DNA of 12,262 nt from Clostridiaceae bacterium (GTDB taxonomy: Bacteria; Bacillota; Clostridia; Oscillospirales; Acutalibacteraceae): positions 1 through 12,262 of the forward strand of contig JAEDEQ010000052.1 of assembly GCA_016293225.1 (NCBI GenBank), written 5' to 3'. Position 1 is the stretch's first letter. Each line of letters opens with the position of its first letter. A program made the translations under genes and the position numbers. Shown piece by piece: positions 1 through 4,128 of this stretch. The notes below the pieces were generated by a model, which saw nothing but the letters and a program-made list of their open reading frames with translations, was not told the origin of the DNA and searched no databases.

Positions 1-31
1 AAAAACCGCCGACCAAAAAGCCGGCGGTTTT
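1..31 (-). terminator. Intrinsic terminator after rplL
   Basis: Read on the minus strand, ACCGCCGGC and GTCGGCGGT form a GC-rich stem (one G-U pair) around a short T-rich loop. A run of five T follows, which reaches the window edge. It starts about 20 nt after the rplL stop, so it ends the rplJ-rplL transcript. The plus-strand reading also leaves a TTTT tail, so it may work in both directions. Confidence 0.88.
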
Positions 32-50
32 AAGTATTGTCAAAAAGTGA

Positions 51-422
51 TTATTTAAGGGTAGCCTTTGCGCCGGCTTCTTCAAGCTTAGCCTTTGCAG
101 CTTCAGCGTCGTCCTTGCCCATAGCTTCCTTGATGACCTTCGGTGCGCCGTCAACAGCTTCCTTAGCTTCCTTAAGGCCGAGACCGGTAAGCTCACGAAC
201 AGCCTTGATAACAGCAATCTTGTTTGCGCCGACTTCGGTAAGCTCAAGGTCAAACTCAGTCTTTTCTTCAGCAGCGGCAGCAGCCTCAACCGGGCCTGCA
301 GCAACAACAGCGGCAGCAGCGGAAACGCCGAACTCGTCTTCAACAGCATGAACCAGCTCTGAAAGCTCAAGGACTGTCAAAGTTTTCAAAGTATCAATAA
401 TAGCAGTAATTTTTTCTGACAT
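51..422 (-). CDS. rplL: 50S ribosomal protein L7/L12
   Basis: L7/L12 forms the flexible stalk of the 50S subunit. Its dimers bind L10 and recruit and stimulate the translational GTPases (IF2, EF-Tu, EF-G, RF3). The 123-residue product has the family's usual length and layout: an N-terminal dimerisation helix pair (about residues 1-35), an Ala/Val/Glu-rich hinge (about 35-55), and a C-terminal globular domain with the conserved stretches KIAVIKAVRELTGLGLKEAK and VDGAPKVIKE. The ATG is preceded by GGAGG with a 10-nt spacer. It follows rplJ by 42 nt and ends just before a strong terminator, so it is the last gene of the rplJ-rplL unit. It shares the L10 leader attenuator as its regulator. No oddities seen. 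Confidence 0.98.
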   Translation of the reverse strand: MSEKITAIIDTLKTLTVLELSELVHAVEDEFGVSAAAAVVAAGPVEAAAAAEEKTEFDLELTEVGANKIAVIKAVRELTGLGLKEAKEAVDGAPKVIKEAMGKDDAEAAKAKLEEAGAKATLK

Positions 423-464
423 GGTAATTATACCTCCAATTTGTTAATATTAAGAAAAATCGTC

Positions 465-1004
465 TCACGCTTCTGCGGGAGCTTCAGCAGCTTCCTCGGC
501 GGGAGCAGCTTCGCCGTCCTTGTCAACAATAGCCTGAACAGCACGGGCGAACGCGGAGATCGGAGCCTGGAAGGCGCCGAGTACCTGGGCAAGAAGAACT
601 TCACGCGAGGGAAGCTTTGCAAGTCCGGTAATCTTTGCAACGTCGATAACTTCTTTGTCAATGAAGCCGTTTTTAACTTCAAAGCCGTTGTGTGTGTCTG
701 CAAACTTGCAAAGAATGCGAGCAGCAGCAACGTAATCATCTGCACTGGTAGCGATAGCGGTTGTTCCGTCAAGAACAGCCTCAAGACCGTTGAGTTCAGT
801 CTCAGCGATTGCAAGGCGAAGAAGGGTGTTTTTAACAACCGTGTATTCAACGCCTGCCTCACGAAGCTCCTTACGCAGAGCCGTGTCATCGGTAACGGTA
901 ATACCCTTGTAATCAACGATTACACCGGCGCACGCCGCGTTAAGGCGGGCAACAAGAGCTTCAACGATCTGCTTTTTCTGTTCCAAAACTTTTGCGCTTG
1001 GCAA
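465..1004 (-). CDS. rplJ: 50S ribosomal protein L10
   Basis: L10 anchors the L7/L12 dimers to 23S rRNA at the base of the stalk and is an autogenous repressor in many bacteria. The 179-residue product starts MPSAKVLEQKK and has the typical core (VDYKGITVTDDTALRKELREAG, split here by position 30-50; TVVKNTLLRLA follows). Its C-terminal helix (about 135-165) binds L7/L12 and ends in an Ala/Glu/Pro-rich tail. The start codon is TTG at 1004. It is chosen because AGGAGG lies 10 nt upstream and the family's N-terminus matches; the ATT/GTG triplets nearer the site are out of frame or have no match. It is first in an operon with rplL and is preceded by a roughly 195-nt leader carrying an L10 attenuator. 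Identity is very secure. Confidence 0.97.
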   Translation of the reverse strand: MPSAKVLEQKKQIVEALVARLNAACAGVIVDYKGITVTDDTALRKELREAGVEYTVVKNTLLRLAIAETELNGLEAVLDGTTAIATSADDYVAAARILCKFADTHNGFEVKNGFIDKEVIDVAKITGLAKLPSREVLLAQVLGAFQAPISAFARAVQAIVDKDGEAAPAEEAAEAPAEA

Positions 1005-1063
1005 GATGAATTCACCTCCTGAAAAAATTTGGTTTTCAGCCGTACCCTTTAAGGTGATAATAT

Positions 1064-1101
1064 AAAAAGCGCCCTTTCATCGAAAAGCCGAGAAAAGGCG
1101 C
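1064..1101 (-). terminator. Attenuator terminator in the rplJ leader
   Basis: On the minus strand GCGCCTTTTCTCG (1101-1089) pairs with CGATGAAAGGGCGC (1082-1069), with one bulge and a G-U pair. TTTTTATAT follows directly. It lies between the promoter and the rplJ ribosome binding site, so it is a conditional rather than an end-of-operon terminator. Its 5' arm overlaps the CTCGGC segment that can pair with the upstream L10-binding region. Confidence 0.82.
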
Positions 1102-1199
1102 AACATAAAAATCAATCAAATTGAAATTATGCTGAAATTACCTCGGCAGGCGGCAAAGAATTGCCTTTAAGAAATCACCTGCTGTCTTAGGGGGACAGC
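1064..1199 (-). ncRNA. L10 (rplJL) leader RNA with attenuator
   Basis: This is the 5' leader of rplJ-rplL on the minus strand. It begins near the predicted transcription start with a GCTGTC/GACAGC hairpin (1181-1199). A GCAGG/CCTGC stem (1146-1150 with 1178-1182) follows and encloses GGCAA/TTGCC (1152-1165). The strings AGACAGCAGGTG and CCTGCCGAGG fit the known Firmicute L10 leader consensus as I remember it. GCCGAG (1142-1147) is complementary to CTCGGC (1087-1092), which lies in the 5' arm region of the downstream terminator, so the two pairings exclude each other. L10 binding should favour the terminator and so repress rplJL. The structure is seen in the sequence; the mechanism is inferred from the family. 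Confidence 0.88.
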
Positions 1200-1205
1200 T
1201 TGATT

Positions 1206-1234
1206 ATTATACCGCACGACCGAAGTCATGTCAA
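1206..1234 (-). promoter_or_regulatory. Sigma-A promoter of rplJ-rplL
   Basis: The minus strand has TTGACA (1234-1229), a 17-bp spacer and TATAAT (1211-1206), a perfect consensus at both boxes. The predicted start near 1199 coincides with the first base of the leader hairpin. It lets rplJL be made independently of the upstream rplKA transcript. Confidence 0.93.
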
Positions 1235-1249
1235 GTATTTTTTTAATTA

Positions 1250-1267
1250 ACCGCCGAAAAAAGCGGT
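1250..1267 (-). terminator. Weak hairpin after rplA
   Basis: ACCGC and GCGGT form a 5-bp stem around an 8-base T-rich loop, 14 nt after the rplA stop. The following TTAATTAAAAAAA is not a proper T-run, so termination here would be weak and read-through into rplJL is likely. Low confidence. Confidence 0.3.
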
Positions 1268-1280
1268 AATTTTCCGTCAA

Positions 1281-1991
1281 TCAGCCCTGAGCGGCAGTTG
1301 AGCCGACCTTGGCCGGGTTGATGCGGACGCCGGGGCCCATTGTTGCGGAAACAACGCATGAGCGGATATACTGACCCTTTGCCGACGCGGGCTTAGCCTT
1401 GATGATGGCGTCAAGCAGAGTGGTAAAGTTTTCGTTAAGCTTATCCTTGCCGAACGAAGCCTTGCCTATGGGGCAGTGAATGATGTTGGTCTTATCGAGA
1501 CGGTACTCAATCTTACCGGCCTTTGCGTCGGTAACAGCCTGAGCAACGTTCGGAGTAACGGTGCCTGCCTTGGGAGAGGGCATGAGTCCGCGCGGTCCGA
1601 GAATTTTACCGAGACGGCCGACAAGGCCCATCATGTTGGGAGCGGCGATGGCAACGTCAAATTCCATCCAGCCCTCGCCCTGAATCCTTGCAACAAGGTC
1701 TTCAGCGCCGACAACCTCTGCGCCTGCGGCTTCGGCTGCCTTTGCGTCGTCGCCCTTTGCAAAAACGGCAACGCGAACCTGCTTGCCCGTTCCGTTGGGA
1801 AGAACAACAGCGCCGCGAACCTGCTGGTCGGCGTGACGGGAGTCAACACCGAGGCGGATATGGGCTTCGATGGTTTCGTCAAACTTTGCGGTTGCGGTCT
1901 TTACTGTGAGTTCGAGAGCGTCCGCAGGATCATAAAGTGTTGCTCTGTCAAAAAGCTTTGCGCTTTCAACATACTTTTTTCCATGTTTCAT
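1281..1991 (-). CDS. rplA: 50S ribosomal protein L1
   Basis: L1 binds the mobile L1 stalk of 23S rRNA, helps release deacylated tRNA from the E site, and represses translation of its own mRNA. The 236-residue product has normal length. It shows the family signature LGPRGLMPSPKAGTVT in domain II and the domain I ends KKY...AL and MGPGVRINP. The ATG follows TAGGAGG with a proper spacer. It lies 55 nt downstream of rplK in the same transcript. An RNA element in that gap (2011-2036) imitates the L1 target, as expected for autogenous control. The next gene, rplJ, has its own promoter. No unusual residues noticed. Confidence 0.98.
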   Translation of the reverse strand: MKHGKKYVESAKLFDRATLYDPADALELTVKTATAKFDETIEAHIRLGVDSRHADQQVRGAVVLPNGTGKQVRVAVFAKGDDAKAAEAAGAEVVGAEDLVARIQGEGWMEFDVAIAAPNMMGLVGRLGKILGPRGLMPSPKAGTVTPNVAQAVTDAKAGKIEYRLDKTNIIHCPIGKASFGKDKLNENFTTLLDAIIKAKPASAKGQYIRSCVVSATMGPGVRINPAKVGSTAAQG

Positions 1992-2010
1992 AATTTCATC
2001 CTCCTATAGA

Positions 2011-2036
2011 GTGGTTAATCGGATTTTTCCTCCCAC
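2011..2036 (-). promoter_or_regulatory. L1-binding mRNA element before rplA
   Basis: The minus-strand RNA reads GUGG-GA-GGA...UCC-GAUUAA-CCAC: an outer GUGG/CCAC stem, an asymmetric internal loop and a short inner stem. With the preceding bases it contains GGGUGGGAGG. The L1-stalk site of 23S rRNA, recalled from E. coli, has GGUGGGAGG on one strand and AAAUACCAC on the other, so this looks like a mimic of the rRNA target. It ends 19 nt before the rplA ATG, close to its ribosome binding site. The resemblance is seen; repression is inferred. Confidence 0.72.
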
Positions 2037-2046
2037 CCGGAAGCAT

Positions 2047-2472
2047 TCAGTCAGCGACTACAATGCCCATGCTGCGAGCAGTTCCGGCTATCATACTCAT
2101 AGCGCTTTCAATGCTTGCAGCGTTGAGATCGGGCATCTTCTGCTCTGCGATCTTTCTAACCTGCTCACCGGTAATTGTTGCGACCTTAGTTCTGTTCGGA
2201 ACGCCTGAACCGCTTTCGATTCCGCAAGCCTTTTTGATAAGGACTGCCGCCGGCGGAGTTTTGGTTACGAATGAGAATGTGTGGTCGGCATAAACTGTGA
2301 TGACAACGGGAATGATGAGACCGATGTCATTCTTTGTACGCTCGTTGAATTCCTTTGTAAAGGCCATGATGTTAACGCCGTGCTGACCGAGAGCCGGTCC
2401 GACGGGCGGCGCCGGAGTAGCCTTTCCTGCCGGAATCTGGAGCTTAATTAAGCCTACAACCTTTTGAGCCAT
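2047..2472 (-). CDS. rplK: 50S ribosomal protein L11
   Basis: L11 binds the GTPase-associated centre of 23S rRNA and is the target region of thiostrepton; in many bacteria it is also needed for RelA activation. I call 141 residues starting MAQKVVGLIKLQIPAGK, exactly the family's usual length. The open frame continues 24 codons upstream to 2544, but those codons cover an RNA element and have no homology. GGAGGTGC sits 6 nt before the chosen ATG. The N-terminal domain has the proline-rich PAPPVGPALGQHGVNI. The C-terminal RNA-binding domain (about 75-141) carries SGSGVPNRTKVATIT and ends MGIVVAD. It lies between nusG and rplA in one operon. Confidence 0.98.
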   Translation of the reverse strand: MAQKVVGLIKLQIPAGKATPAPPVGPALGQHGVNIMAFTKEFNERTKNDIGLIIPVVITVYADHTFSFVTKTPPAAVLIKKACGIESGSGVPNRTKVATITGEQVRKIAEQKMPDLNAASIESAMSMIAGTARSMGIVVAD

Positions 2473-2493
2473 TTTTTGCACCTCCAAATATAT

Positions 2494-2535
2494 GTGGTTG
2501 ATGGCGACTTGCACTGAGTTTTGCAAATCTCCCAC
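2494..2535 (-). promoter_or_regulatory. L1-binding mRNA element before rplK
   Basis: The minus-strand RNA has GUGGGAG at its 5' end and AUCAACCAC at its 3' end, with GUGG/CCAC closing the element. Inside, AUUUGCA pairs with UGCAAGU around an 8-nt loop. The ends match the element before rplA (GUGGGAG...AUUAACCAC), while the inner stem differs in sequence and length, as expected for a conserved RNA target. It ends 21 nt before the rplK ATG. Two such sites suggest L1 controls both its own gene and rplK. Confidence 0.68.
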
Positions 2536-2579
2536 AGGGAGCAAAAGCGCTCCCTCGTCATAATAAACGGCAAAAGCCG
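2536..2579 (-). other. Two hairpins in the nusG-rplK gap
   Basis: On the minus strand CGGC-TTTT-GCCG (2579-2568), followed by TTTATTAT, comes first. AGGGAGC-N6-GCTCCCT (2555-2536) comes next and directly abuts the L1-like element, so the two helices could stack. The first could be a weak terminator or pause site between nusG and rplK. The second may be an mRNA processing or stability structure. No function can be assigned from sequence. Confidence 0.45.
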
Positions 2580-2591
2580 AAAATTATCACA

Positions 2592-3161
2592 TTAATCAAC
2601 TGCGACCTCAATCTGGTCGAGTTCAAGCTCAACGGGGGTTTCCCTGCCGAGCATTGAGATCATTACGACAACGACCTGCTTTGTCAGGTCAATGCTGTCA
2701 ACAATACCGCTGTAGCCGTCAAACGGGCCGCTCAGGATATTGACAAGATCGCCGACCTTGTAATTGACTTCGGTTGATCTCTGTTCAATTCCGAGCCTCA
2801 GAACCTCCTCATCGGTGAGAGGAACGGGCTTGCTGCCCGGGCCGACAAAGCCCGTAACGCCGCGCGTATTGCGGATAACGTACCACGCCTCATCGGTCAT
2901 GGTGAGCTCCTCGTCTTCAAACTCGCTGCGCTTTCTGTAAGAACAGGCAACCTTAACCATAACATAGCCGGGGAAGAGCTTGCGCTCAACCTCCTTTTTG
3001 CTGTCGTCCTTAATCTCGGTAACAATCTCCGTCGGAATCCTTACCTCGAAGATCTGATCTTGCATCTTGCGGTTTTCAACAACCGTTTCAATGTTTGAGG
3101 CTACCTTGTTTTCGTAGCCCGAATAGGTGTGCACAACAAACCATCTGGCGTTATCAGCCAT
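2592..3161 (-). CDS. nusG: Transcription termination/antitermination factor NusG
   Basis: NusG binds the clamp of RNA polymerase through its NGN domain and modulates pausing; its KOW domain contacts Rho, S10 or other partners. The 189-residue product has the NGN domain (about 5-115: WFVVHTYSGYENKV, RKLFPGYVMVK, WYVIRNTRGVTGFVG) and a KOW domain (about 134-170: KVGDLVNILSGPFDGYSGIV). Compared with B. subtilis NusG as I remember it, about 15 charged residues (A72-L86) are inserted between GYVMVKV and TMTDEAWYV. The start ATG follows CCGGAGGTG. It is 24 nt downstream of secE in the usual secE-nusG-rplK order. Confidence 0.97.
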   Translation of the reverse strand: MADNARWFVVHTYSGYENKVASNIETVVENRKMQDQIFEVRIPTEIVTEIKDDSKKEVERKLFPGYVMVKVACSYRKRSEFEDEELTMTDEAWYVIRNTRGVTGFVGPGSKPVPLTDEEVLRLGIEQRSTEVNYKVGDLVNILSGPFDGYSGIVDSIDLTKQVVVVMISMLGRETPVELELDQIEVAVD

Positions 3162-3185
3162 CGTTACACCTCCGGAAAACTTGAA

Positions 3186-3707
3186 TTATTCTGCTGCCGT
3201 GCTGCTTTCCTTGCTTTCCGTCGTTTTTGCGGCGGTGGTTTCTTTTTCGGAAGAGTCAGCCTTTGTGGTGGATTCCTTGGAGGAATCGGCCCCGGTTGTG
3301 CTTGCTTCCTCAGCGTCGTGATCATGATCGTGATCATCTTCCGCCACAGCGGAGGTTGTGGTAGTCTCGCCGCGGTTTGCAAGAGATTTGAGACCGGTTA
3401 CGCCGGCGCCCAGGCCACGGTCAATACCGAAAATAATGACGGCTGCGACCGCAACAACAAGAATAACAATGCCTGTGCTCTTGAGCACAGTCTTCGCGTC
3501 GGGCCAAACGATCTTCTTGCTTTCGCCTCTGAAGTGTCTGAAGAATTCCTTTGTACCCTTGCCTGCACGGACGAAGAAGTTTGGCTTGTCTGATTTTTTA
3601 TCAGCGCCCTTGGCGGCCTTGGCAACCTTTGCAGCAGCCTTGCTTTCATCGGTTGCGGCCTTTTCAACCTTCGAGCCCTGAGCAGCTTTTTTTTCTTTGT
3701 CAGCCAT
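3186..3707 (-). CDS. secE: Preprotein translocase subunit SecE, with extended tail
   Basis: SecE clamps SecY in the SecYEG translocon. The core is clear: a cytoplasmic amphipathic helix with FFRHFRGESKKIVWPDAKTV (about 55-74), then one membrane segment (about 79-95). The product is 173 residues, well over twice the usual 60-75 of single-span SecE. Residues 1-41 form a Lys/Ala-rich cytoplasmic extension. Residues 111-173 form a Thr/Ser/Glu/Lys-rich, low-complexity tail that contains DDHDHDHD. With the family's topology the tail would lie outside the membrane. The ATG has GGGAGG 8 nt upstream. It sits 18 nt after rpmG and 24 nt before nusG. The identity is sure; the role of the tail is unknown. 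Confidence 0.95.
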   Translation of the reverse strand: MADKEKKAAQGSKVEKAATDESKAAAKVAKAAKGADKKSDKPNFFVRAGKGTKEFFRHFRGESKKIVWPDAKTVLKSTGIVILVVAVAAVIIFGIDRGLGAGVTGLKSLANRGETTTTSAVAEDDHDHDHDAEEASTTGADSSKESTTKADSSEKETTAAKTTESKESSTAAE

Positions 3708-3725
3708 TACTCTAACCTCCCGTGA

Positions 3726-3875
3726 TTATTTGGTTTCTTTGTGGAGAGTGTGCTTCTTGCAGAATCTGCAATACTTGTTCATCTCCAACCTGTCAGGATT
3801 GTTCTTTTTGTTTTTCATTGTGTTGTAATTGCGCTGCTTGCATTCCGAGCAAGCCAAAGTAACTTTTACTCTCAT
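3726..3875 (-). CDS. rpmG: 50S ribosomal protein L33, zinc-binding type
   Basis: L33 is a small 50S protein near the E site. I call 49 residues starting MRVKVTLACSECKQRNY, although the open frame runs upstream to 3971. The chosen ATG matches the family's start and has ATGGAGGTGC just before it. The two pairs C9-x2-C12 and C36-x2-C39 mark the zinc-binding (C+) form, as opposed to the cysteine-free form used under zinc limitation in some Firmicutes. It is the first gene of the rpmG-secE-nusG-rplK-rplA run, with a promoter about 125 bp upstream. Confidence 0.96.
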   Translation of the reverse strand: MRVKVTLACSECKQRNYNTMKNKKNNPDRLEMNKYCRFCKKHTLHKETK

Positions 3876-3908
3876 GAACGGCACCTCCATTAAAAGGATT
3901 ATTGCGGC

Positions 3909-3938
3909 CCTTTTGCGGGAAAAACAAACCGCAAAAAG
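3909..3938 (-). other. Hairpin in the rpmG 5' leader
   Basis: On the minus strand CTTTTTGCGG pairs with CCGCAAAAGG (one G-U pair) around a 10-base loop that is mostly T. It lies about 35-65 nt upstream of the rpmG ATG, within a roughly 120-nt leader. There is no T-run after it, so it is not a simple terminator. A smaller CCTCT/AGAGG hairpin followed by a T-rich run lies at about 3972-3993. The function is unknown. Confidence 0.45.
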
Positions 3939-3991
3939 ACCTTTAAGGCCTCCCTCTGAATCAGGACACAAAAATAAAGCCCTCTTTCAGA

Positions 3992-4021
3992 GGTATTAAG
4001 AGTTTATCACAGATTAATACC
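3992..4021 (-). promoter_or_regulatory. Inverted repeat over the rpmG promoter
   Basis: A perfect 8-bp inverted repeat, GGTATTAA-N14-TTAATACC, brackets the -10 box of the rpmG-secE-nusG promoter. One arm lies in the spacer just after the -35 box and the other covers the predicted start. The centre-to-centre spacing is about two helical turns (22 bp), which suits a dimeric repressor. No regulator is visible nearby. Confidence 0.4.
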
Positions 4022-4029
4022 TTCGTCAA
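4001..4029 (-). promoter_or_regulatory. Promoter of the rpmG-secE-nusG-rplK-rplA operon
   Basis: The minus strand has TTGACG (4029-4024), a 17-bp spacer and TAAACT (4006-4001). The start is predicted near 3994, giving a leader of about 120 nt before rpmG. Confidence 0.8.
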
Positions 4030-4077
4030 GAGGATTTTGAAGTTTTTTGCAAAAAAATCAGCAAATCATTCAATAAG

Positions 4078-4117
4078 CCGCCGATTAATCGCGGGTGCAA
4101 TTAACCGGCGGTTTTTT
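4078..4117 (+). terminator. Intrinsic terminator hairpin pointing rightwards
   Basis: CCGCCGATTAAT and ATTAACCGGCGG form a 12-bp stem with one mismatch around a 10-base loop, followed on the plus strand by TTTTTT. The flanking genes both run on the minus strand. Read that way, the hairpin lies 18 nt after the hydrolase stop but is followed by CTTATTG rather than a T-run. It could end the hydrolase transcript inefficiently and antisense transcripts efficiently. Confidence 0.6.
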
Positions 4118-4128
4118 GTCGGTATATA

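Noticed and set aside
424..440. TATAAT just before rplL as a promoter
   Set aside because: No acceptable -35 box lies 16-18 bp upstream, and it overlaps the ribosome binding site. rplL is served by the rplJ promoter.
441..1022. Long plus-strand ORF (193 codons) opposite rplJ
   Set aside because: It is the antisense of a highly certain ribosomal gene, has low-complexity or unrecognisable protein, and no ribosome binding site. It arises from codon bias.
2473..2544. N-terminal extension of rplK by 24 codons
   Set aside because: It covers the L1-like RNA element and does not match L11. The ATG at 2472 has its own GGAGG.
3876..3971. N-terminal extension of rpmG by 32 codons
   Set aside because: It reads through the leader hairpin and does not match L33.
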